Origin: Pseudoips prasinana
Taxonomy: Eukaryota; Arthropoda; Insecta; Lepidoptera; Nolidae
DNA: 64,000 bases
Direction of reading: 5' to 3'
Assembly (NCBI GenBank): GCA_951640165.1
Contig: OX621237.1
Location: forward strand, 3,782,001 to 3,846,000
The notes beneath the pieces are model-generated. The model did not search any database and was not told where the DNA came from. It saw only the letters and a list, made by a program, of their open reading frames with translations. A program made the translations under genes and the position numbers. Numbering within the stretch: the first letter of the stretch is position 1; every line of letters starts with the position of its first letter. Below are positions 33,901 to 45,000 of this stretch, piece after piece.

Positions 33901-36900
33901 TCATCATCATCATCATATCAGCCGAAAGACGTCCACATCTGGACAAAGACCTCCCCCAAGGATCTCTACAATAGCTGGGCTGCCCGCATCCAGCGGCTTC
34001 CCGCGAGCCTTGCAAGATCGTCGGTACACCTTGTAGCCACGACCCACGCTGCGTCTTCCGGTCCGTGGTCGCCACTCGAGAACTGTTTTAAACTTGTGCG
34101 TGAACAATTCGCTGATATCATTGGGAAGTTTATTGCCCACAGATTAAGCTTATTTTTAGTAGTTATGTGTACTGCTAAGTGCTAACCATACAATAACTAT
34201 CCATCACTCTAAAGGGTTCTTATCAATTTTATCAGTTGGTTTTATCATAAATATAAGATCATGATATGGTATTGCAAAATATTGTATTTATTTTGATTTC
34301 AATTATAATAGGATAGCTTTCTAGCAGTGATGGATCTGTTTTATTCAAGGATTATGTGCAAATTGTAGACAAAAATTTGTTATAAAATTTATATAATTTA
34401 TGGAAAAATAATGAAGTCGTGTAAACTGTGGGAAACATGGCGTATCGTGTTCCTTGTGCGTAAACCAATTCTCCACTGCAGGCAGGTGTATGGTCTCGAA
34501 TTTATACAATACATTTGCAATTAGCCGAAACCTGCATGGCATTTAGTTCTAATAGCCATACTATGTTACTGGCATTTAATACAGTGCAACCATTTCGTCA
34601 CATGAAATATTACTATCATACATTGTTGTTTTAACTGATTAGGAAATATTTAAATTTGAAGCATCAGAGTAAAAATGTATATACAAAGGACTGGCTATGC
34701 ATCCATAACTTTTAATGGTCTGCATCAATTTGATGTCGCTAAATTCTTTTTTCTTTTTATCACTGGACTGGTTTGGGTGCTGGAACCCACAGCCACACTT
34801 TACTTTAAATATTTTAGACGTTTTGTAAATAAATAAATATCTGGAACATATCATAGCACTGTCTAGCATCTAGCCCAAACTAAGCTAAGCTTGTACTAGA
34901 TAACTTTATCAGAACCTTCAACTTTTTACTATGTATATTTGGTGAAGTCAATAATTTCTATAATTATTTGGTTAAATATGTCAATCAGCAAATTAATATA
35001 TGCTGTTCTATGTCTTGCAGGTACACACGGCTACATATCAAGCTAAACATTTCTAATATAAGCTGACCTCACATTGTATGGAAATCCTTTACAACATGGG
35101 ATAGCTTATACTGGAAATGTACAGCTTGATATGTAGCCGTTTGTACCATGCAAGACATTTTTTAAATATAAATAATTAGGTTTTTATACACATAGACTTT
35201 AAAAAAGCACTTGTAAATAGTCAGAACATGTTTGTAGTAATAAAGTTGTATACAGTATTGTACACATTGAACACCTTATCTCAATTACTGAGAATCAATC
35301 ATTATAATTTATTTTGCTTAAGTTTATCAGTGGGTTTATTAAACTTTTAGGCAGGAAGTCAGTTGGCCTAGTGGTTAGTGACCCTGAGTGCTAAGTCAAA
35401 GGGTGGTGTGGTTTTGATCCACAACTCTTTGTTGACAAATCTTTGTGTCATGAGCTTGGTTATTTGATCAGTGTCTGGGTGTAATTTATCTATAATATCT
35501 GTAATCAGTTGTCTGTCATAGTAGGTTCTGCCTAGTATGGCATCTGATAGCAGTGTGTTAGTTGTCCCATGATATGCAATATAATTACTGTCACAAAAAA
35601 CTTGTGTGTACTTATGTACACGCGTTAGAAGTTATACTTCTTAATATAGAACTTGAACATAGTAATCAATTTTCATACCACCTAGAACTAACGTCATGCT
35701 GTTATTTTTACGATGCGCGCGCATCTTAAAAATTCACTCTCATACATTTTCATACCACCTAGAACTAACTTCATGCTGTTATTTTTACGATGCGAGCGCA
35801 TCGTAAAAATTCACTCTCATACCACCTAGAACTAACTTCATGCTGTTAAATTTTTTGGTGTCGATGTGCGCGCGCATCGTAAAAATTCACTCTCATCATT
35901 TTTCTCCATCGCGCCAAAAGAAGTATAACTTCAAAAAAACAGAAACATTATAACATTCGATTATAATCTATGTGATATCAGTCTACAAAGAGTTGACCAT
36001 ATTAGAGATCTTGGGGTCTTAATCGACTCAAAATTGCACTTCGACTGTCACATAGATAATGTCATTAATAAAGCGTATTGTATGTTTGGATTTATAATGA
36101 GATCTTCATCAGACTTTAAAAGACCGACGACATTTTTACTTCTATATAAAACCTTAGTACGTTCTCAATTGGAATACGCAGTCCCGATTTGGAGCCCTAT
36201 TTTTGACGTTTACATATAAAAACTAGAAATTGTTCAAAAAAAAATTTCTACAATCTATGCACTATAGATGCACTAAGTCTAGAATACCATACACAAATTT
36301 ATTGGAACGTTATAAACTTCAGAGTTTACAGTCCAGATGTAGTTTACTGATGGTCATGATGCTTCATCATCTTTGTAATAACAGGTTTGATAGCACTGAC
36401 ATCACTAACAACTTATGTTATATTGTACCTAGAACTGTGATGCGTAGAGAGGCACGCGTGCCCCGGCTATTCCATACCGCGCGGTGCAGAACTCACGCTG
36501 GTGCACGGGTGCCTCTCCGACGCATTGGAAACGTATAAAACACACTTCCACGATTTGGACATTTTTGCACTTTCGCACTTTAAGTTTAAAAAAAATGGCT
36601 ATTGAACTACTAAAATAGTTATTAATACCTACTCACTAGTACCTACATACTTCTCAGCTTAATTAATGCCTGCATTTATTATTACCTATTTTTAACATTA
36701 CTTCCTGGACATTGGTGTGGGTTAAACATTTACCTATTCTTAAAATTTATATTGTAATAATTTAACTATACCTAATGTGTAACTGTTTTAAATCTAAAAA
36801 TAAAGTAAAATAAAAAAATAAATATTTTTTATTTATGTATTATTTCCTTAGCGACTAACACATCCACGGGTACATATTGCCCATATTGACAGGTAGACAG

Positions 36901-38249
36901 TCCTATGTGCCGGGGACTGACGTCCCCGCGCATTCAATAGTTGAAAAAAATGCCATCCTGTGGCAAATTACGGTATTAATTGGTAGGAATCGAAACACCA
37001 TGGTCACGAAGATAGAGTATAGAATCAAAAAAAAAAAAAGTGGGGCCGCCAAAATGGAATGACAAAGAACAAAAATATTCGTGAAGTGCGTCTACCAGTG
37101 ACAGCTCTTTGAAATGGACATATTTTGCGAAGAGTTATGGATTTCTTATGAATGTTTCTTCGTAATTATGTATGGGATTTATAGATATTAATTTATCATT
37201 TAAAAGGGTATTTAATCTAGTTTTTTGTTATGTACATTAATGTGTTGCAGTTAGAAGCTTTTTTTTGTAAAGTCGATGTTAATTTGTATGTTTGTGTTCA
37301 ACTCAGAAAAATATTACATGTCCATGTTTAACCCACAATTTCATATTTTAAGATGAAAATAGATTCACAATTTGGTAGATAAGTACGTTCTTTGTACTTT
37401 AAGCTTTATAGCACATTTTTTCTTTTTTTGTTAGCACATGTAATAACTTAATACAAAGTGTTTTTATCCCTATAGTCAGGTAGCATTTGCAAGGTCGAAA
37501 TCACGTGGACATAGTAACATCAAGTATCAAATGAACTGGGATGTTTGAGTCGTTAGTATGTCATGGAGGCCTATTGTAAGTAACATACCAAGAGGCATCT
37601 ACTTCATGTGGAGAATTTTTGAATTGAATTTTATGTTATATTAATACAAGACTACTTTACAACAGGTGTTTATGAATTAAAACTGAAAAGCATCTTTTCC
37701 TTCTGCTGGTAAAAAAACTTACTGGTAACAATATTTTCTAAAACGGATATGTATAATATCCGTTTTAGAAAATATTGTAATACCGTGGGTCTACAGATAT
37801 GAAGTACCTATCATGTCTCTTGTATTGTTTACATTTAGTAGTAGTAGTAAACATTGTAGTATACATTTTAACTTACAGTTTACATGTTACAATAGTTATA
37901 CATACCGATCACTATCCCAGTTGAAGAGATAGCTTAACGGTGGCGGTACCGCCATATCCCCTTGTATCTGAGGATCTGCAATGAAGAGTACCTTTGTACA
38001 ACTCGAGTCATATTCTCTGCATTCTAAATCCGTCCAGTAAAAAGGTTGAATGTAGTAGATAACCCATTCGCAATATATAGCTGCACCTAAGAATGCTGCG
38101 ATTGAGTACTTCACTGTCGTACTGCAAGAAGATAATACACGTCTCACAAAGATAGTTTTATATTAGTTTTAAGCGACAAACATTAAGCAGGTATAAGTTA
38201 AACCATGGTTCACACATTTTAAATGTACTTACCTCCGTCTAAAGTACAT
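27989..38249 (-). CDS. MPPE1: metallophosphoesterase 1 / PGAP5-like, complete six-exon gene
   Basis: Minus-strand exons: 38249-38233, 38121-37906, 32905-32743, 31712-31461, 29128-28903, 28179-27989. Every junction is GT-AG and keeps frame (phases 2, 2, 0, 0, 1), giving 354 residues. MPPE1/PGAP5 is a membrane-bound, metal-dependent phosphodiesterase of the secretory pathway. It removes an ethanolamine phosphate from the second mannose of GPI anchors, which helps their export from the ER. Visible signs: an N-terminal hydrophobic segment (about residues 12-30), 'VLFIADPQIQGD' (first metal box), 'FMGDLMDEG', 'LPGDNDIGGE', 'VVSHYPI' and 'FCAHEHES' (the conserved metal-binding blocks in order). A C-terminal membrane helix ('YLFFYLIVLVVLILYCLVFF') and a polar tail follow. 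The first coding exon is only 17 nt. The exon-4 acceptor is CAGCAG, so one Gln may be optional. Length fits the family (human about 396). Confidence 0.93.
28180..28902. other. MPPE1 intron 5, nothing recognised
   Basis: No repeat or second gene was recognised between these exons. Confidence 0.45.
29350..29430. repeat. two tandem copies of a 25-bp unit
   Basis: 'gcatagcagtttgtcggcg' occurs twice (about 29370 and 29397) at the left edge of the R1-like fragment. Confidence 0.7.
29431..30430 (+). mobile_element. R1-like non-LTR retrotransposon, 5'-truncated
   Basis: The open frame to 30095 (about 216 codons, no proper ATG) resembles the C-terminus of R1-type ORF2: 'FLTEHGNFKSKLYSFKL', then a Cys/His cluster in 'CLCSTS', 'HHILGECDLW'. 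The 3' UTR from 30096 to about 30400 is repeated at 48585-48885. The insert lies in MPPE1 intron 4, opposite to that gene. Reverse transcriptase and endonuclease are missing. Confidence 0.75.
30660..31380 (+). repeat. tRNA-derived SINE pieces, one split by a Helitron
   Basis: 30770-30850 carries a tRNA-like B box (GAGTTCGATTCCC). From about 31020 a family S1 SINE ('gaacatgtctatgtttgtcc', 'gggtgtaa') is interrupted at 31107 and resumes at 31348 ('ttatctatataagtatgtat'). Confidence 0.7.
31107..31347 (+). mobile_element. Helitron of a third family, inside a SINE
   Basis: 241 bp. Starts TCTATCTATATATATAAAAA after an A and ends CACGTACCGGGCCGCTAG before a T. Removing it restores the SINE phrase 'gggtgtaattatctatataa'. 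Confidence 0.85.
31735..32195 (+). repeat. S2 dispersed repeat split by MITE B
   Basis: 'catcatcatcatcatgacgg' through 'atcgcagtatgatggtcata' lies to the left of the MITE. 'gaagctgatgcccattctc' through 'cttctacgcccccatggg' lies to the right. The two parts are continuous at 55650-55890. Confidence 0.75.
31874..32116. mobile_element. MITE family B, copy 1
   Basis: 243 bp, almost wholly an inverted repeat, with ends GGGGCTCTAC(T/C)G. The second copy is at 49211-49452. No coding. Confidence 0.9.
32631..32697 (-). repeat. partial duplicate of MPPE1 exon 3 with its splice donor
   Basis: About 65 bp match 32734-32800 with three or so changes, including the end of exon 3 and its GTGAGT donor. It lies in intron 3, just downstream of the real donor. 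Confidence 0.85.
32995..33294. repeat. minisatellite, six 50-bp units
   Basis: Units start at 32995, 33045, 33095, 33145, 33195 and 33245, each opening GTTAGGTTTCTAGTGG. Only a few positions vary. It lies in MPPE1 intron 2. Confidence 0.95.
33295..33900. other. MPPE1 intron 2, nothing recognised
   Basis: No repeat identified. Confidence 0.4.
33901..34140 (-). repeat. S2-like repeat fused to a LINE 3' piece
   Basis: The left part is 'catcatcatcatatcagccg' plus the 'gcatccagcggcttcccgc' block. The right part on the minus strand encodes 'NKLPNDISELFTHKFKT', the same LINE tail seen at 50855-51000. Confidence 0.6.
35020..35158. mobile_element. MITE family C
   Basis: Terminal inverted repeats: TGTCTTGCAGGTACACACGG on the left and the near reverse complement, ending CCATGCAAGACA, on the right. 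Non-coding. Confidence 0.8.
35196..35245 (+). repeat. dispersed phrase shared with 21558 and 48300
   Basis: CATAGACTTTAAAAAAGCAC followed by 'ttgtaaatagtcagaaca'. Class unknown. Confidence 0.65.
35365..35470 (+). repeat. tRNA-derived SINE head
   Basis: 'ggcctagtggttagtgac' resembles an A box and 'ttttgatccacaac' a degenerate B box, followed by 'caaatctttgtgt' as at 8300. Confidence 0.55.
35622..35935. mobile_element. MITE-like unit with internal palindromic tandem repeats
   Basis: Flanked by AGAAGTTATACTTCTT (about 35629) and its reverse complement AAGAAGTATAACTTC (about 35917). Inside are three units of about 75-100 bp ('accacctagaactaac', 'tcatgctgtta'), each with a palindrome centred on GATGCGCGCGCATC. 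Confidence 0.75.
35940..36600 (+). pseudogene. LINE ORF2 3' fragment (jockey/CR1 type)
   Basis: The plus strand encodes 'HIDNVINKAYCMFGFIMRSS', 'LYKTLVRSQLEYAVPIWSP', an in-frame stop, then 'VQKKFLQSMHYR'. These parallel the thumb region of the LINE at 42800-44110 ('HMDTITKRASKMLGFVIRNS', 'LYNNLVRSILDYCSSVW'). A TAA at about 36217 and frameshifts show it is dead. It lies in MPPE1 intron 2. Confidence 0.8.
36601..37727. other. MPPE1 intron 2, nothing recognised
   Basis: AT-rich, no exon. Confidence 0.4.
37728..37778. repeat. perfect 23-bp hairpin
   Basis: ACAATATTTTCTAAAACGGA plus TAT, loop GTATA, then the exact reverse complement. Confidence 0.95.
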
Positions 38250-39061
38250 TTTTGCGAAGTAATAATTAAATTATTACCAATGTATTTTGTTCCATTTCAA
38301 ATAAATAAAAATTTGCTCTTTTCTTTCACCCAAATCAAAATATTACTTGCTCTGTACGTTCCATTACACTTTTCAGTCTTAGTTTATCCATGTAATCGAT
38401 GTGTTTTGGGAAAAATTGTTTGATCGAAAAATTAAGGAAGTAAAAAGAGATATGAAGGACATTAAAATATTACTTTGAAATGAAATAGCTCTTTATATAT
38501 ATTAATTACATATAGTGATATTAAAAAAATCTATATTTCTTTTTTATTTAGTAAGTGCGCATGGAACGGAGCGGTGATATCTTCATGTTGACATTTGTAA
38601 TGATGCATTCAAAATATTAAAATACCTTAAATTTGTTTAATGGAAATCTACTGTTTTTGGCACTTATCTTAGCACTTTTAATTTCAAAATATTAGATGGT
38701 TGCATGTGAAGTCGTATAAGTATATTATCTGATAGTTTCCTCATACATTTTCTTTTAAACTCTTAGAAATCGATAAGTAAACATAAATTTGAACGCTTCA
38801 TTAATGCGGCGATTTGACAGGTCAGCTTCGAGCCACTTTTTAGCTTTCTGAGTAGCGTATTTTCATTTTAATTTGTGTTATCCTTTTCATTTACGCGTTA
38901 TAAATAATATGTATTTAGCCGTAATACTATAGTGATTTGTTTATTAGACTATTTGTAAGTGCACTTACAGTGTTACATAAACAGTAAAGGCTAAACGTTT
39001 CGGCAATTTCGATGCATATAACTACATAGTACGTCAGTGAACGGATGGTGGCATTAAGATA
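38250..39061. promoter_or_regulatory. divergent promoter interval between MPPE1 and FAM122
   Basis: About 810 bp between head-to-head start codons. The interval should hold both 5' UTRs and promoters. No TATA or initiator element could be fixed. Confidence 0.5.
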
Positions 39062-42000
39062 ATGGATGTGGATACTCCTAACATATTAAAAAGGAGCAGC
39101 AGTGCACCGCTGATCAATGAAGCAGCTTCTACAGTGGCCACATCGCCCACAACGAACGTAGCACCCAGGTAAAGCAATATGTAATGAACACGCCTCCTAC
39201 GGCGATGATATGGTTGTTGCTACGCTGCCTACCTATTTTTGACAGCTGCTGAGGTCGCCAGTGGGTGCTGTGCCCGTATTTAGCGATGTTTGTGCATTAT
39301 CCACGTTGTACACTATAATATTATCGTTAGTGGCTGTGTGTATATTGTTTTGGTAGAACAGCAGTGGCTTCGCGTCATTTTTCACTATAATATTGCGGTG
39401 TGTTGACAATGTAGGAGTCCTGCAGTAAGTGCTGAGCTATCAACTTCTACTACCTAAGTATATTGTTTTTCCAAAATTTTCCATAGTCATCTATTATTTC
39501 AATTACTTCATTACTGTTATCAAGCTTCAATTAATTATGTCTTGTTTTGTGATAAGAGTTTGAAATATGATTTGATGAATGTGCAAAGTTATTTTCTCAG
39601 CATATTTATGATTTAGTAAGAATTCAGAAAATATGTATTTGCTTACCTACTGATATTTACATTATGTTCATATATAGAATTAATTATATGTATATAATGA
39701 AATCAATCAGGAAATATTTATATGACCATAATAGCAGATTTTTTACTTTCAATAAATTTACTCACTCAATATATTATTAATTAATTATCTAACAATATAA
39801 ATACCATATATGGGTTTATGGTGTTTTTATAGTTACATAATCACAGTCATTTCATTATTTAGATAAAATGAACAATAATTTATTAAATATATTCTTTGCA
39901 ACTAGTAGTTTAAAATATTTTTTTGATGTGTCCAATTCTCACGACCTATTTTCTCTAAACCTGCTAGAGATGACATATTGCAAATTAGAATATACAGTGT
40001 TGGGTAACAAGATCATCATTGTATAATTTACTTTGATTTTAAAAGTAGATTAAGGGGATGTTCAGAATATAAATAAACTTGTCTAATGGATGGTCTTAAA
40101 TTTAATATTAAAAGGGTTATTAAAATAATAGATCATTATTTTATCAGGGACTGACTAATTAATTTATTGAATTATTGAATTACTAAACCATGCCTTAGTA
40201 CATTTTAGGAGACATAGATATTGCCTAAAAACTCTAACTAAAGAATGAGAAAATTTGGATATTGATATGATTGGATTAAATAATATAGACTAGAATTTTA
40301 GATAAGAAATTCTTTACATAACCTAAAGGTAATATGATATTTATTTTTAATCTACTGTTCTATGTATGGTGATATTGGGTTTTGTTATTTTTAATGGTTT
40401 TAATGTGTTTAAGTATAATATTCACAAGCGCTAAATTTTTTAGGAATCTCTTACAAATATATTGAAAAACTCAGACTTGTACACAAAGGATGGTTACATA
40501 CAATTGAGTGACTATTTTTTTATTTTCATCTGTGAGTATATTGGCAAATAAAATACACAATGTATAAAATGCATGACTACCTTTATGAGATACAGACTTA
40601 ATAATCCACTTGGATTGTTTACACTAATTACCTATAAAACCTGGTATAATATCTAGGCACCATAGCCAATTACCAGTCATTAAGTTATCAGTGAGGTTAA
40701 GGTCTATAAATTGACACCAGGATAATCACTGCTCATAGAATACATAAGAAAGGCTCTATATTATTACTAATTCTTTAAGAAAAATATTTTGTATTGCAAT
40801 AAATGTTTATAAGATTGTTGCTCACATATTCAATTATAATTACAACTATGCAGTTAAATAAGATACAGGACAGATATTGTGTGCATGAACATGTCTGTTT
40901 GTCCTGAGTCTGGGTTTTATTATCTATTTACAAAAGAAAAGTAGTATATCAGTTATCTGGTTTCCATAGTACAAGCTCTGCTTAGTTTGGGATCAGATAG
41001 CCATGTGTAAATAATGTTCCAGGATATTATTATTAAATAATATTATCTTTGATTTGGTATCATTAGAGTTTATGCTTCAGGTGTTTCATAAATTATTAAC
41101 TTATTATTGAGATGCTCATAACCATTTACTTATGATGGGTTATCTTTGCTCTCCTCTATACTACTCCAGTATAATATATTATGTTTATTTCTCCTCACAA
41201 AAAGATTTTACATTAATAGGTACATTACATTTATGTTATGTTTTTATATTACTCTGAATTTGTGAGGAGCTGGTGTCTGATGTAGGTTAATCCTGTATTA
41301 CAGATCACCAGGCCCTCACCCCTAGGTTCTAGGATTATGGGTTAACTATTCAAATTACGTTTACTATGTTAAGCAAAATACATAAAAATTAAAAAAAATG
41401 AATACATATTACTTAATAAATTTGTGTGTGTGTGGGTGTGCGTGTGTGTGTGCGCGTGGATACGCGTGGGGGTGTATACCATTCGCGATTTGTGTTTGTG
41501 AGTCTTAATTTTAAAGTAAAATGTTCTCAGTAGCTGCATAATCTAATTGCTGTAACCACTCTTTCACCACAAGCTTACATTTGGTTTTATTAAGCGAATA
41601 AATTTTGAGAACTCTGTTTACCTTATTGTAGAGATTACTACCTTGAAAACAGAAGAAGCGGTGTGAGAAACTAGTTTTGAACATATTTTTTTCACAAACT
41701 TGGTCTTTTCTGCGTTTTGTTTTATATATATCCGTTTCATAGTCGACAAGGCAATGTTTTTTGAGAACTGTGTGCAGGATATACAGTTGACGCACCGTTA
41801 AAACTTTTGTTAGTTTATACAGTTCTGTGGTTGGATGGTAAAACGGTAGTGAGTGGCTTACTTTTAAAATTACTCGTTGCGCCCTTTCTGTTTGAAGGAA
41901 GTGAGATTTAGAAGTACTACCCCAGGAAGTGATACAGTATGTTAATATTGACTGGCATAGGGCTTGATATACCGTTTTGATCAGATTTTTATCAGCGATA

Positions 42001-45000
42001 CATCTCAAGTTTTTAAAAATGACAATTTATTTTTCGCACTCATGCAGCTAGTTGATTTATATGACATTGGAAATTTAGTTTTCTATCAATCATTATACCC
42101 AAATACTTAATGGTGTCAGATTTTTTAAGCTTAGGACACAAACAATTTTCATCTTCGAAATTACAACTTAAATGGGACACTATATTCTTAGTTTTAGCTG
42201 GCATACAATTATTTTTTAAACCAAACGTTAAATAACTAGTTTTATCGACATTCAGAGTCAGAAAATTGTCATTAAGCCATTTATTTACGGTGTTAAAGCC
42301 CTTTTGTGCACTTAAAAATACCTCCTCCCAAGTATCTCCACCAAAAATAAGAGCGGTATCGTCGGCAAAGGTAATTATTTTAGCACTTGGGAGCTCTAGT
42401 TGACATAAATCATTTATATATGATAAAAATAATGTAGGGCCGAGGATGCTTCCCTGTGGTACGCCAAAACTAATATAAGCTTCACTACTTGTCAAATCTC
42501 CTATTTGAACACACTGTGTCCTACTGCTTAGATAGTTTTGAAACAATAAACAATAAAATAATAATATTTGTAATTTGGTTGGTGATACGCAACCCCTACC
42601 ACCCACCCTACTGGTGATATGCAAATACTTATGTCTTTTTTTTATTATTCTGTATGGAATTAGTGCATCATATTATTATAGGAAATATTTAAATAATATC
42701 CTGGACATATCCACGCACTATCTAGCCCAAACTAAGCAAAGCTTGTTCTATGGATACTAGACAACAAGAAGAAATGTGTATAATATAAATATGATAGTTT
42801 TTTTTTTTTTATTTTTGGTTATTAGGTTAACCAACAATTGCTTACACATTAAATTTGAGTTTGGTATATCTTAACTTACACAATACATTTTCTTGTGTAG
42901 CAACCAGTTACAGGTTAACACCACATGCGAAATTAAAGGTTGGCGTGTATAAATTACATTAATTAAAAATAAAATTATAAATTATCTAACTTAAAAATTA
43001 AAGTGAAATTAAATTGTGACTGAATGACATTAAATTAAAATATAAAAGTAAGAAATTAAACAAAAAATTATTATTTAAAAAATTAAAAAATTATTAACAA
43101 TTTAAAAAATTTGGTAAGATTCAAATTAAGTACATAATAATAAAATTGCATTGCATTAAATAATACTAAAATTAATTACAACATATAAAAGTATATATAG
43201 CAAATCACTTTACGTGTCATGGCTCTAATGGTACACGGAAACAATACTTAACTCTATATCTTTACAATATATTATTATTATTCGGAAGATGTTGTTTTGT
43301 AACTCTGCAGAATGTGGAAATTGCATCATAATTGATGTCTATCAAGTCGCTGCAGCTATTTACAATTTTACACATTCTGCAAATGGGTGAATTGGCTCCA
43401 AGTACTGTTCGACGCAGGGGTGGGCATAGAGGTGTGATCGGATTACGAGGTATACGTGATGGAACTCTAAACCTTAGGAGATGTAACAGATCTGGGCAAT
43501 TAATATTGCCTCTGATAATTTTATAAAGCAGAAGAGCATCTGACATATCTCTACGCGTCTCTAATGTCTGCATTTTAAAATATTGAAGGCGAGCTTTATA
43601 GGAAGATAGCTCCTTGGATTTTCCTTTGGAGAAAGCTAGATGCCATAGGAATCTTTTTTGAATTCTTTCTATGCATAGAATATGTGTATGGTCTCCACAC
43701 ACTACTGCAATAGTCCAAAATGCTGCGGACAAGATTATTATACAGCAGAATTTTCATGGAACTATTTTTAAACCCCCTTGAATTTCTAATCACAAAACCC
43801 AACATTTTAGATGCTCTCTTTGTTATAGTGTCCATATGAGGCATAAAGGTTAGTTTTCTGTCAAACCAAATTCCCAGGTCCCTGATTGTATTAATTTCTT
43901 GAATTTTATGGTTTTGTATGACATACTCAGTGTTACTTAGTTTAGATTTTCTGGAAAATTTAACATGGTAGCATTTGGATGCATTTAGTTCCATTTTGTT
44001 GATTTTACACCACTCTATTAGCCGATTCAAGTCTTCTTGAAGAAGTCTCATGTCATTAGGTGATTCTATTGTTCTTGCAAACTTAAGGTCATCTGCATAT
44101 AAATAGCATTCTGAATGAAGAAAGCAACTATATAATAAATAAATATATAAATAAAATAAAATAAAACCCATAAAATAAAATAAATAAATGAAATAGCCTT
44201 TATTTACAGATTCTAAGAGGATGATAATAACAGTTGTTGAATTTTTATTTATTTTTAATTTAAAATAGGTTTTTTTTTCTGTGTGCAAAGGCCTTTTCCA
44301 ACTGTCTCCATTGAAATATTGTTCGCCACTCTCATCCAGTGTGGGCCCAAAGTATGTATATTCTTAGGTGCTTGTAAATATATATTTACAATATACAGAA
44401 AACATCCAGAACAAGACAAATAGAGATGTTCATGAACATAAATATTTGTTACTAGCTGTGCCCTGCGGCATTACCCGCGTTAAATTTTATGAATTATCAC
44501 AGCTCCTCCCCCGTAAGTGATAGCATGATAATATGCAGTTTATACGTTGACCCGACCTCTTAGTAATATTCATGCAAAATTTGAAGTAAATCCATACAGT
44601 ACTTTTGAGTTTAGCCCGGACATACATACAGACAAACAGACAAAACTTCTTAAAACTTTTGGCTTCAATGTCTATAGTAGATCACGCCCCAAGTATCCTT
44701 TTAAAAAAATATTCAATGTACAGTTTTGAATTTTCTACGATTTTATATATATGTATAGATGAGCATGGATCAAACCCACATAATTTTGAGTCATAATGCA
44801 GTATCACTACCAATTGACCCACAGGGGCCACCTAATATTGCTGCAGGAGTCTAAATAAGTCTGTAGATGACTTTCCACTATAAATTTATATAAAATGCTT
44901 TTTTATCATATTGTCTTTCTTTTCGACCAAATCTATTACTTTTCTTTGGATAAGTACCTATCTTATAATCTGTGGGTACTTTTTCATTTTGATTTGTGCT

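Larger units (their letters stand above)
42690..44830 (-). repeat. reversed S1 SINE expanded by nested insertions
   Basis: SINE tail pieces ('agcccaaactaagcaaagc') at 42690-42795 continue at 44380-44451 ('cagaaaacatccagaacaag', 'catgaacataaatatttgt'). After a Helitron they continue at 44762-44830 ('gagcatggatcaaaccc'). The continuity is inferred. Confidence 0.6.
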
